This document shows positions 1-10,533 of a stretch of 64,000 bases of DNA, piece after piece. Within the stretch, counting starts at the first letter, position 1. Each line of letters opens with the position of its first letter. The stretch covers positions 21,513,201 through 21,577,200 of the forward strand of contig NC_092670.1 in assembly GCF_964355755.1 (NCBI RefSeq), in the 5' to 3' direction. Origin of the DNA: Antedon mediterranea. Lineage: Eukaryota; Echinodermata; Crinoidea; Comatulida; Antedonidae. The translations under genes were made by a program, and so were the position numbers. The notes below the pieces were generated by a model. It was given only the letters and a program-made list of their open reading frames with translations. It was not told where the DNA came from and did no database searches.

Positions 1-62
1 TTAAATACACTCAACTTGATATACTATACATAAAATAAATTGTCCATTTAATTCAAGTACGC

Positions 63-862
63 TTACTTAAAATGAAAGAATCTATCTTCAAACTCATGCT
101 CTTCATTTCGGCCACCATCAGGACGATAAACTTGGTTCGTTGAAAACCCAACAGCTGACAAGTGGCAAACCGGAAGATCGTCCGTCCAACTTATAGCCTA
201 TATTGGTGAAAAAATATTAATATATTACATTATTATTATTATAATTACAAAATTTAAATAGTATAATTATAATACATTGCTTTCATTTAAAATATCTACT
301 GAAAGAAAATAACCAGCAATTTAGAATTAATATTCTTCCAACATTTAATTTAGTCCTAGACGAGGTTATATTATTTTGTTAAATTATTTGTTCAATTATT
401 AGTTCATTAAATTAATAATTTATTAATTTATGCCTATACTATATAGATCCGGCCTAATTAGTCTAGCTAGCTAGGCTAGGCCTACCTAGTACTACTAGGC
501 CTAGTCTAGTTAGTAATTAATAGTAGGCCTACAAACACATTTTATTTTCGTTTACTTACTTATTTACTATTATTTACTTAAACTATCTAAAAATAGGCTA
601 GGTGTGTCCAACCTAGCGCACTACCACAATAAGATAACGCCGGTATGCCACTAGCTAGGCCTACACTACAGTAGAACGGATAGGCCATTTAACCAACTTA
701 CACCACACACAGCCCGCACCCTATTTATCAAGGGGATGTGATACGGCGTTTTATAGATAGCATAAATAGCCTAGTAGGCCTAGATAAATATAAATCTACC
801 TATACACCTACCTGATGCCCTACAACTGGCCGTTTGTGAAGTTTAAATTGGGGAGAGGACAT
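63..862 (-). CDS. Two-exon 61-residue microprotein, family not recognised
   Basis: Coding exons in transcript order are 862-812 and 197-63. The ATG is at 862-860, the donor CAG|GTAGGT is at 811-810, the acceptor AG is at 199-198, and the stop TAA is at 65-63. The exons are 51 and 135 nt, both phase 0, and join without a stop. The product begins MSSPQFKLHKRPVVGHQ and ends RFFHFK. It has no signal peptide or membrane segment; the middle holds a W-T-D-D-L-P-V-C-H-L stretch and the tail is acidic and then aromatic. The start is the only ATG that opens this frame. It faces LYRM1 with 232 bp between the two start codons, so a shared promoter is likely. Composition is protein-like and the splice sites are good, but I cannot name the family. 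It could also be the end of a longer transcript with further 5' exons. Confidence 0.6.
198..811 (-). other. Intron of the microprotein gene, rich in AGGCCT words
   Basis: This 614-bp intron is AT-rich. Between about 440 and 790 it carries a dense run of overlapping CTAG, AGGCCT and TAGGCCTA palindromes. I see no second coding exon in it. Similar clusters lie near other gene starts in this window. Confidence 0.5.
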
Positions 863-1094
863 TTTGTTTAGTTATCTTTGTATTAACATCTGAAAAATAA
901 TAGATTTTCAGTGATTTTTTTATACTTAAAAAAATTCCCGAAACAAAAATAACTGAACCATGACTTCTGACCTTTAACCTGTGGACGAAATGTCAAAAAT
1001 GGTACAGTCCATACATCAAAAAACCACACACACAACTAAACATCATAACAATCAACATACACATCACACAAAATCACAACAAGGAGGAGTGTAA
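863..1094. promoter_or_regulatory. Putative bidirectional promoter, microprotein/LYRM1
   Basis: This is the 232-bp gap between two divergent start codons. It must hold at least part of both 5' untranslated regions and probably both core promoters. I see no clear TATA box placed for either gene. The call rests on gene arrangement alone. Confidence 0.45.
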
Positions 1095-2043
1095 ATGGAC
1101 AGAGTAAAAGTTTTATCGTTATACCGTCGGTTTCTGAAACTTTCAAAGACGTGGGAATCTACTTCAGGAAACAAGCAAGATACATTTGCTGAAAGAAAAT
1201 ACATCAAGGATGAAACAAGAACATTGTTCAAGAAAAATAAGGAGGTACAGTTTGTGCAAAAGGAGAGACATAACTTCTGGAGCAATTTTGAATTAAAAAA
1301 AAATCTAAATGTAAATTTGCTTATTTTACAGGTGACAGGAGATAAAGAAATAGGACTTTGTATACAGGAAGCAGACACTCGCCTTGAAATGGGTAATAAT
1401 GTCCATGTGACTAAAAGCATAATCATATTATATTATATTGCTTGAAGGTTTGCATGGAAAAATCAAATGTTGATATAAAGTTTGTGGTACACCACATGTA
1501 TTAAATTCTGAAAAGAACTGTTGAGTTTCTCGACGTTTCGATCAATATGCTTTGATCGTCCTCACCTGAGGACGTTCAAAGCATATTGATCAAAACATTA
1601 AGAAACTCAACAGTTTATTTCTGAACTAATGCACATGGTGTACCGCAAACTTTATATCAACATAATCATATTCCGAAAAAATATTAAAAATAAAAATCCT
1701 TCCCATACCTATTATAATTATAGTTTAATTTCTATGCAATATGTCTTAGTTATTGCATAAAAAGAACTCATCATTGATTTTCTGTTAATCAATTTGATAT
1801 AAATTCATTTTTTCAGCACTCCACTATGGCACACCCTTTCCTAGACCGGTAAGTTAATAACAAACTATTTTGTTATCCATACACACCCACAAGACTTCCC
1901 CATTATGCACTTATGTTTAATTTTTGCAGATGAACATTCCACACCGTGGATTACCAATGTCAATGAGCAAAGGAAAAAAGGCACAAGAAAGATTACGAAG
2001 ACTATCAAAACCAGTTTATCTTCACTCGCATGACGAAACATGA
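1095..2043 (+). CDS. LYRM1: LYR motif-containing protein 1
   Basis: Coding exons are 1095-1244, 1332-1392, 1817-1848 and 1930-2043, joining in phases 0, 1 and 0, for 118 residues (human LYRM1 is 122). The LYR tripeptide is at residues 9-11, followed by the family's basic helical region with a RTLFKKNK stretch near residues 42-49. The C-terminus RRLSKPVYLHSHDET matches the vertebrate LYRM1 tail, which separates it from other LYR proteins. LYR proteins are small helical factors that bind mitochondrial acyl carrier protein and act in respiratory-complex or Fe-S assembly; LYRM1's own client is not well settled. The first exon read through its donor stays open to 1445, but that extension is intronic. 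Intron 2 carries a palindromic element at 1467-1663. Confidence 0.93.
1467..1663. mobile_element. Palindromic foldback MITE in LYRM1 intron 2
   Basis: The outer arms ATGTTGATATAAAGTTTG (left) and its complement (right, ending at 1663) enclose further complementary blocks, including CTGTTGAGTTTCT against AGAAACTCAACAG, so nearly the whole 197 bp can fold into one hairpin. There is no open frame. It looks like a non-autonomous DNA element; I did not resolve a target-site duplication. Confidence 0.65.
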
Positions 2044-3884
2044 AGCAAACTGCCCCGCCCCAAAAGACTAGCGACCATCTTTTGACATTTTACACACAAA
2101 CAAAATGATTGTTTATGTTCCTCCTCCTTTTCAGTGCAATTAGCAGAGATGTTGCCATGGTATCACCAGTTGCAAACTCTTATCTAGATCATCTGAGTGT
2201 CAAATGTCATTTTAGAATGTGCAGCACTGAGATACAGTACTGTATTTATGAACATTATAATGTACATCACCGCCCTCTATGTTTAAAATAGATGTATATT
2301 ACGTTTACGTACCTCCTGTATGAATGAACTTTAAATTATATAAGAAATCAATTCTTTTATTGTCTTTCACGTCTTCATTCATGATGAAATCAGTCAAGAC
2401 TTGGCAAACCTCTACCAAATGACATACTCATTATTACTAGTCAACTCTCCGAATACCAGACTCTGAAAACCAGAAACTCTCCCAATACTAGACTCTGAAA
2501 ACCAGAAACTCTCCCAATACCAGACTTTTCTTGACCAGAAGGTCCCAAATTACTAAGTTACTATTAAAACACATTGCAAATACCAGACTTTCCAGATAAC
2601 CGGACATATCTGGCCGGCCCAAAGGTGTGGCGAGAGTTGACTGTATACACATTTCATAACCTGCTCAAATGGCCTGGTGTTGGGTGTACTGGTCTTGCAG
2701 GCCCCAAAATTACTACAACATAATGTGTGTCTATTTGTCCTCTTTATTGGTTTTTCATTGCACATTACATATGCATTAATAAATATTTACATATTCATAC
2801 AGTATTATAATTACTTGCAAATTGGAATAATAAGTACAATTACAGAGTATAAATTATTTATTAAATAATTGTTGGCTCTCTTCCGGACTGAGATCCAAAT
2901 ATATCCATTTAGATTTGTTCAGGCTTACATGCAACTGGCCATAAATAATAAACAATTTATACTCTTAAATTAAGAGAGTACCCAGTATTCAATGTATAGA
3001 TAAATAAAATATATTTAAAATAATACATTTATTGATTAAACTATCTCTCCACCACCAGAAAATATTAATCTGTAAAAAGCTGATGACGAATGAATGATTC
3101 ATTTTTCTTGACAATAACAACTCTAATTCTCAAAGACTCCTTTGTAAATGCTAAATACGTATATCACCCGATTCCCAGTGCTGTATCTCTACATACTATC
3201 TATTTCCGAAGTATCGTAGCAATATTTGGTACTACAGCATCTCATTATATCAAATGTGGTGCCTGTATCATGTAAGGTTAGGTTAAGGGTTAGTTTACTA
3301 CTAGATACATGTGAAACACATGTGATGTTGTATTACCACATATTCCAATGATACTTTGGAAATAGATACAGTACTGAGAATCGGCTGTACAATACACAAT
3401 ATTATTTCACATATTCTGATCTTGCCATATATGATGAGTGGATTATTTTGGTCCAAAACAAAACTCTTTTCTTGCTGGATTAAAAACTGCCTGAACCATC
3501 ATATATAGCAGATAATTCTTCAGTCCACTGAAGTAACACTATGGGCCTGATTTATAGGTTCATGGTAGTACAATACCACCAAGACTAGTCATACAGAATA
3601 AATTTGGAAAGAATCTATAAAAACCTTAACAGATTTATTATCAATTGCACCCTAGTGTTTCTCTTCAATGAATCTTACAAGAATATTTCAGCATGCCACC
3701 TATCACTCACTATGGAACATTCTACAGCCAGCCTAAAGTTGACTCCCTCAGACCATTGCAGCAAGTCATCCAGTGGATACATCTAGAAATTATCATCTTC
3801 TGTAAGGTGCCTATGACTCTAATCAACACAATATTCTATTACGTATTCCTATTTCGAATCAAAGAATTCACAACTTTATCTAGG
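2044..3884. other. Convergent intergenic region, LYRM1 to CCZ1
   Basis: Both genes end here. It must contain the 3' untranslated regions of LYRM1 (plus) and CCZ1 (minus). An AATAAA on the minus strand at 3639-3634 is a candidate poly(A) signal for CCZ1. A pogo-like element occupies 2437-2643. Short open frames at 2109, 2677, 3090 and 3604 show no protein-like composition or splice context and are not called. Confidence 0.6.
2437..2643. mobile_element. Short pogo/Tigger-like MITE
   Basis: The element is bounded by TA dinucleotides (2435-2436 and 2644-2645), with ends AGTCAACTCTC and GAGAGTTGACT in inverted orientation. Inside, a 32-bp unit containing CCAGACTCTGAAAACC is repeated twice in tandem. 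A TA target and an agTCAACTCTC end fit a non-autonomous Tc1/mariner-pogo element. It has no coding capacity. Confidence 0.6.
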
Positions 3885-6800
3885 TCAATCAAGGAAAAAG
3901 ATATTGCTGAATTGAGCTGCACATAATCTTTTGACTTCCTCTGAAAAAGAAAAAAAAAACACAGAATGCAGAACATTATACCAAGGCTTTTCAAGGTGTT
4001 TTAAAGCTCTCTCTACACTATCAAACTAGATTGACAAAAAAAGTGATGTACCCAAATATGGTGGTGATGTGGCCAAATAAGTTAGTGATATGGCATCATC
4101 ATGTCCATATATGGCGCATCACACTTTTTTGTAACATAAAGTTTGATAGTGTAGACAGAGTTTAATGTTACAGAAACTGAGAAATGCACAGTTGCACCGC
4201 TCCTATGGAAGTTTTACGTCTTATTTTAGAAATGTATTGTTCTTACCGTTGACCTCAATTAAGTTACTGTTCTTAAGATTCAGAACTACGTAGAATTCAC
4301 GTTGATCAGACTTTTTTCCTGCAACCCAACATTCTGATGATGTCTTCATTATGGTTTCTTCGTCAAATTCTGATCTATAACAAAAATAATTCTCAACATC
4401 AGAACACATTTCATGTACAGTTGTAACATGAAGCATGTGACCTGTGGCCTTGTGTTGTGACCTGAACTTGTCATGTGACTCAGTAATTCAGTAAACATCT
4501 TCACTTTTCAAATAAATTTTTACCTCATAAAATCTGAATTGATGTCTGCAAGGAGTCTAAGAATATCAGGACTGATGATGGAGCTAGACGTTTTCCTGTT
4601 GTGGACAGTTGATTTTTCAGCTAGGTTCATTTGGTTGAAGTAGACAAATTTAAATTCTTGACTAATGCTGAAAACAAATGTTATACAGTAGGGTTAACTG
4701 ATAAAAATGCCAAAGAGAATGCTGAAAGCCTACTTGCAAAATGGCAGTATTTGTGAAGGAGTGTGAGTGTTTATTAAATATAGCTCACTACAATATGCAT
4801 TTACTACTAAACTGTATACATGATATGCAAGGTACAGACAATTATACAGATACAGAGGGGATAATTATTTACATCTAAACATCCATACAAAATCCAAACA
4901 TTCAACTAAATAATGCAAAAGCGTGAGTATCAACACATTTAAATTAGCTGTTCCATCTAATATACATCACCCCTCACCTCCTTACTGGTGTCAAACTGAA
5001 GTTCCGACTTTGTTTATGAATGAAGCAAAACAGATGAAGAAAAGCATAATAAATGAATAGCCAGCATTAGAAATGTACTACAGTATTTAAAAATCCCACA
5101 TATCTAATAATTTCGTAAAATTTGAGAAATGTAACAAGATGGAAAAGTGATATTAAATACCTTGGTGATCGTCTGCTAGACTGTTGTTCACTAATGTCTG
5201 AGGCTAACTTTGTCAGTTGTGGTCCAATAAAGTTATCAATTTCTTTAAACCAATTAAAACTAGGAATTGAATCAGCTGCAGGGAAAAAACATGTATAGAA
5301 TAAAATAGTTTGATATCAAAATCCTGGATAGTGTGGTTTTTCAGAGTACATACAGCTAAGGAAGCATGTCTAAAAAAACTGCACTATTGTAATAAATTAC
5401 CATTCCTTAATCATAGTATCATAGTGTCTACATGAACATTCTAGAATAAGAGTATGTCTTGATTTAAGAAACCATGTATAGTTAATATAAGAACAATCAG
5501 GAACATTCCAGAAGTGCTATTAATAGAAACTGTAATCCAATAGAATAAGAAGTATAAGGAATGATCTAGAAGGTTATGAACATATTGTATATAAGGGGAA
5601 GTATGACAATTGTAAGAGGGAGAAGGATTTTTTGATTGAAGCATTTATTTTGAAGAAGGTTGGATATTAGAGGTTGGATATTAGATGTTGGATATTAGAG
5701 GTTGGATATTTGATTGTAAAAGTTATTGTGAAGCTGTTGTTTAAAGTGCTTACTGGATTGTTGAAAGTTGAAGTTGATTGAAATTAAAGCTTTGTTTTTG
5801 AGTTATTTTACAACTTTGTGGATTTTGTATTTATACTTCCAGTCACAAGAGAGTTCCTAAAGTATTTTCAACCGCTTGGAAACATACATAAGAGGAATTT
5901 GTGACACTATATACAGGGGAATCTAGCTAGCTAGAAAGATCACAAGTCATTGGAATCGAACCAAGGCCATTACAACATAAAAATAGAATATAAAAGAGCA
6001 TACCTTCTACCATTAGACAGACTGTTGCACTTAAGGCCTGAAAAGAATTTATTTTATTTTTATTATGGCAATGATACACATTTGAATTTTTATTGTAAGT
6101 TGAAGTAATCCATCTCCTTGGTAATTGCCATATGAGGGATGAATACAGATATATACTGATACTGATTTGAACAAACATACAGAAGAAAACTGCTCATTGA
6201 ACAGCGAACTCATACATACCCTATATACTACTAAATGCAATGCTGTTTGTTCTGTATTTGAATTAACATGAATTTTAGGAATTTTCCCTAAATTCTGTGC
6301 ATCTGAAAGATCTGGAGGACCAGTTACATACCTGAAAACATGAATATTAATTATATACAAATCTACTGTTTACAATAATAGAAGCTGATGTCTTTTAAAT
6401 TGTTTAAATAATAGCCTCTACTTTTATTATACAGTCTCCCAATTTTTCATTTTTCTAATTTGGGATATCTGCAATTTATATTTCATGCCAGAAGCCTCAT
6501 TAATTACCCTGCCTATTTCATGTTATTAGCAGCAATATCGTTAATGTAAGATACATACTTTCCATAGTGAGAAGAAGAAACAGCCTGACCCAAAAGTACT
6601 TTAGACGGTGGTGCCTCTTTCAACTTTAAAAGAAAAATTAATTACGGTATTCTTAATTTAGTATACAAATTCAAATCTCAGATACTGTAGTGTACATTTG
6701 GCAGAGATGTTGCAAGGGTAATAAGGAACTGTTCGTGAAGGCAGTTCGGCACATGCCAGTACTGGCATGTGTATCACAAAATATTTTGCTGATGTGTTTC

Positions 6801-9800
6801 AAAATCAACACTTTAAACCATCAAATTATTTTACAAAAAATATATATAAAATGTTAGTTACAGTAGTTGCAAGCTTACCTCTGTATCTAGAGATGTTGGA
6901 AAAAGGTTGGTTGTCAGATACCTGTATAACACTCTCATGTCATCTTGCTCTAACCCACTCCTAAAAATACATCAAGACGGCAGTACATTATTTTGCTGTA
7001 TATTCTTGATTCCCTTTGAAAACATTTAGGAAATCAGCGAGTGAAAATTAAATATACTTACCATACTAAATGATCATTGTACAAGAATGCTGTGTGTTTT
7101 ATTCGACTGAAAGAAAAGCATTATTTCTGCAAATTAGTCAAGTTTAAGTCTGCGCAAGTTAGGCTCAAGTCTAAGCCTGTGCAAAGTTAGGCTCAAGTCT
7201 AAGTCTGTGCAAAGTTAGGCTCAAGTCTAAAGCTGTGCAAGTTAGGCTCAAGTCTAAACCTGCACAAAGTTAGGCTCAAGTCTAAGTCTGTGCAAGTTAG
7301 GCTCAAGTCTAAACCTGTGCAGGTTAGGCTCAAGTCTAAACCTGTGCAGGTTAGGCTCAAGTCTAAACCTGAGCAAGTTAGGCTCAAGTCAAAGCCTTCG
7401 CAAGTTAGGCTCAAATCTATGCTTGTACAAGTTAGGCTAAAGTCTAAGCCTGTGCAAGTTAGGCTCAAATCTATGCTTGTACAAGTTAGACTAAAGTCTA
7501 AGCCTGTGCAAGTTAGGCTCAAATCTAAGCTTGCACAAGTTAGGCTTAAGTCTAAGCCTGCACAAGTTAGGCTCAAGTCAAAGCCTGTGCAAGTTAGGCT
7601 CAAATCTATGCTTGTACAAGTTAGGCTCAAGTCTAAGCCTGCACAAGTTAGGCTCAAATCTAAGGTTGCACAAGTTAGGCTAAAGTCTAAGCCTGTGCAA
7701 GTTAGGCTCAAATCTATGCTTGTACAAGTTAGGCTCAAGTCTAAGCCTGTACAAGTTAGGCTCAAATCTAAGGTTGCACAAGTTAGGCTAAAGTCTAAGC
7801 CTGTGCAAGTTAGGCTCAAATCTATGCTTGTACAAGTTAGGCTCAAGTCTAAGCCTGCACAAGTTAGGTTCAAATCTAAGGTTGCACAAGTTAGGCTAAA
7901 GTCTAAGCCTGTGCAAGTTAGGCTCAAATCTAAGCTTGCACAAGTTAAACTCAAGTCTAAGCCTGCACAAGTTAAACTCAAGTCTGTGCAACTTTTTTTT
8001 AAATTAAGTAAAATAAATATTTAAATTATTTACAATTAATACCTTACCTAAAATTTGCTTCAATGAGGTTGATAAAACATTGTATTCTAAGATAAGTATT
8101 TTTGTCAAGAGGAAGAAATTGTATTCCAGCATGGACATCCAAAATATCACATTGGCTTAATTTCAAAGTTGAAATATACTGGAAAAAAGAAACAAAAAAT
8201 GATAAGCAAGCATTCATTTATAATAGTCAGGAATGAAATATACCATATCATTTACAGTTAATAAAATCAATTTTATTAATCAATTTTAATAATTGTCTTA
8301 CCCGATTAAAGAAATGAGCTAACCTATGCTGTAACTGTTCAACGTTTGTACGTTTAAGTATTCCATAAAAAGTTCCCATAAATAACTGCAAAACGAAAAA
8401 ATATTTCTTGTCATGTTTTCTTACACTACGCTAAAGCTTTGTCTACACTAACAAACTTTATGTGAAAACAAAATTTAATGTTCCCATGTATGATCATTAT
8501 GATGTCATAGCACTACCATATTTAAGCATATCACTACCATATTCAGGCACATCACACTTTTTTGTCAAAGTAATTTGATAGTGTATACAATTAAAATGGA
8601 AATGCATTAAATGCGAGTTTCACAAGGCTAATATGTGGTACTGTACCAGGCTTCTTTCTGTTAGATAGAGATATATATATGGCAATACCTTAAACATTTT
8701 ATAAGCCTGTGTGAGTACTGCCTGGTATACTGAATCTTGTACATCATCTGGATGATACTCTCGTAGTGGCTTGCCATCTACAACCTTTTCTGTATATGGT
8801 ATAGCTACAGTCTGCAAAAGAACCAAAAACATCTCTTATTTAATAATCATTTATCCACCATTTACCATTCAAGACTGTCGATTGTTTGTAATGCGTTCTT
8901 CTTACCATGACCATCCAAAAGTCTTTCTCAGCCTCAAGAAAGAGCTGCCTGTTTTTCTGTGTATGTATGGCTTCACAAGGTTTATTTGGTAAAAATGTTC
9001 TGTAAAGAAAGACAAACATTTATAAATTTAAGCTATTAGTTAGAAAATCTTTCATGGCGAGTTAAAGCTATGATGGAGCAGCATTAAATTATTTTTGTTT
9101 CTTTCTGGTAATAACATACAATGTTTGTAAATGTTTTTTTCTTCAGAAATTGTGTCTTTAGTTTATGTTTTTATTTAGAATAAAAACGGAGGAGGAGTAA
9201 AATCCAATGATGGGTGGACCCCAATAACCAATGATGGGCCAAATAATATTGGTCTCCACCCATCATTGGATTTACTACTCCTCCATTTTAATTCTCCATC
9301 TTCTGCAAATTTGACATACAAAAGAAAACATAAATTCAAACATATATTGCTGCACCTACTGAGTGAATTTAACTACAGCTTCACTGAGACCAATGTTCTT
9401 TATTTTAACATCCAGCTGCTCTTTGTCTGGGTGATAGAACATAATCTTTTTGTGTTCCTGAAATAAAATAAAACATTTTATTTATTAAAAATGTGTAGAA
9501 ACAATTTCTTGTTGGTATATTAATTATATATAACATAAATATTACTTAACACCCAGCTTAATAAAACGTAGGCCTATGCCTTTTCATTCACGTCTAGCAA
9601 GAAGCGGGGAATCCCCTAAACCAACCCAGTCACAGCAGGTAGGCTAGTGTGATTAATTAGTTCGGCGCGAGGCCTAGCTAAAATAGTAGGCTAGCCTGGC
9701 CCTAGGCTAGGCCCTCTAGGCCTAGTTTAAATAAAAAGTATGCTTTTATTAGGCCTACCTCTCCTTCTCGAGGTCCATATTCAGGATTATAGATAAAGAA

Positions 9801-9836
9801 ATTTAACAATGATATACAGGTTCGTGTAGTCATCAT
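3885..9836 (-). CDS. CCZ1: Vacuolar fusion protein CCZ1
   Basis: Coding exons in transcript order are 9836-9759, 9457-9360, 8999-8906, 8811-8689, 8385-8302, 8178-8048, 7106-7062, 6960-6879, 6623-6559, 6331-6220, 6037-6004, 5275-5161, 4667-4524, 4374-4247 and 3940-3885. They total 1389 nt in consistent phase, 462 residues (human 482). Hallmarks are FFIYNPEYGPREGE near the N-terminus, WSGLEQDDMRVLYRYLTT mid-protein and the C-terminus EEVKRLCAAQFSNIFFLD, all close to human CCZ1. CCZ1 pairs with MON1 through longin domains; the complex is the exchange factor that loads Rab7 during endosome-to-lysosome maturation. Exon 2 would hit a stop if spliced three bases later, so CA|GTAGGT is the donor used. 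Introns carry two MITE copies, a hairpin, a 27-bp minisatellite and a possible solo LTR. Downstream of the DRG2 3' end on the same strand. Confidence 0.96.
4003..4163. mobile_element. MITE family A, copy 1 (CCZ1 3' intron)
   Basis: The copy begins AAAGCTCTCTCTACACTATC and ends with the inverse TTTGATAGTGTAGACAGAG. The core has the paired ATGTCCATATATGG and CCAAATATGG words typical of the family. See the family finding. Confidence 0.8.
5429..5905. mobile_element. Possible solo LTR in CCZ1 intron
   Basis: The segment opens TGTCTACATG and closes TTTGTGACA. Near its middle is a GTATATAAGGG TATA-like box, followed by a pyrimidine/AATTAAAG-like region, the usual layout of a retrotransposon LTR. 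No clean 4-6 bp duplication was found at the ends, so the call is weak. A 14-bp tandem repeat lies inside at 5658-5711. Confidence 0.3.
5658..5711. repeat. 14-bp tandem repeat, about 4 copies
   Basis: The unit GGTTGGATATTAGA is repeated with single changes (one copy begins TG instead of GG). It lies within the possible LTR at 5429-5905. Confidence 0.75.
7139..7990. repeat. 27-bp minisatellite in CCZ1 intron 6
   Basis: About 31 copies of a 27-bp unit built on GTTAGGCTCAAGTCTAAG plus a variable CCTGTGCAA part. Copies differ by point changes and alternate between subtypes (CCTGTG, CTTGTA, GGTTGC, CCTGCA), some recurring in order, which suggests multi-unit amplification. Because 27 is divisible by three and neither strand's repeat has a stop in one frame, it yields long open frames on both strands that are not genes. 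It sits between CCZ1 exons 6 and 7. Confidence 0.92.
8433..8591. mobile_element. MITE family A, copy 2 (CCZ1 intron 4)
   Basis: Starts AAAGCTTTGTCTACACTA and ends TTTGATAGTGTATACAA. It is diverged from the family consensus in both arms, so it is an older copy. Confidence 0.7.
9183..9289. repeat. 107-bp perfect-type hairpin in CCZ1 intron 2
   Basis: The left arm AAAACGGAGGAGGAGTA with CCAATGATGGGTGGA is matched by its inverted copy TCCACCCATCATTGG ending CTCCTCCATTTT. The loop is CCCCAATAACCAATG and nearby bases. It is a short foldback element without coding capacity. Confidence 0.7.
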
Positions 9837-10533
9837 AAACTTTGTGATGTTTTCCCCTCCATTAAATGAAAATTAAACAACCATGCCTCTAGGCCTAGCT
9901 GTAGATTCACCCGCACACACGTCAAATTCGTCTCTGTGACGTCTGCGTGGTCGAATCGTCTAATCCAATTTGGGGAAAACGTATAGCGCCCCTAACGTTT
10001 ATCTCTCATATGGGTACGGTGTTACTGTCTTGTTCATTATTGATAAACTACTTTGTTTGTACTCTCTGTACACACTACAAACAAACCTTCCACATTTAAA
10101 TGGATTACTCCCACCAATTCAATCATTGTTAGATACAAAGACAATAAAAACATACACTTTACAGATACAGTTTCATACATTTATTCAATCAATGTATAGT
10201 AAATGGAAATACATCATCAGCATATACAAACTGTACAACAAAAACCCAATTCTGGTGATTCTGACATTTTAATGATAGTAGCACCTCTCCATAATCTCCA
10301 TACTTTGGTAAAATCATAACCTTATTCCGTTCTACCTCAGGTCATTCAACGACGAATAAAAACACCAAAATAATGAGTATAGTATATCATACAGCATATT
10401 GATTACACTTCATATCATATATTTGTAAAGAGCAGCCAGGTATATGTTAAAACCCAGTTGAACATCAGAGTTGCATGGTTAAAATAATTCATGTAAATAA
10501 CTATATTTCATCAAAAATATAACAATATTGTAT
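9837..10533. other. CCZ1 promoter region and DRG2 3' flank
   Basis: CCZ1 starts and DRG2 ends on the same strand, so this 697-bp gap holds the CCZ1 promoter side and the DRG2 3' untranslated region. A stretch with several CpG at about 9905-9990 is the likeliest CCZ1 upstream region. A minus-strand AATAAA at 10185-10180 is a candidate DRG2 poly(A) signal. No further gene seen. Confidence 0.5.

Noticed and set aside
1064-1426. 120-residue antisense frame over LYRM1 exons 1-2
   Set aside because: Overlaps well-supported LYRM1 exons on the other strand and has no family resemblance.
7199-8024. 260-residue minus-strand and 244-residue plus-strand open frames made of nine-residue repeats
   Set aside because: Both are products of the 27-bp intronic minisatellite; frames exist on both strands at once and CCZ1 exons on either side join across them.
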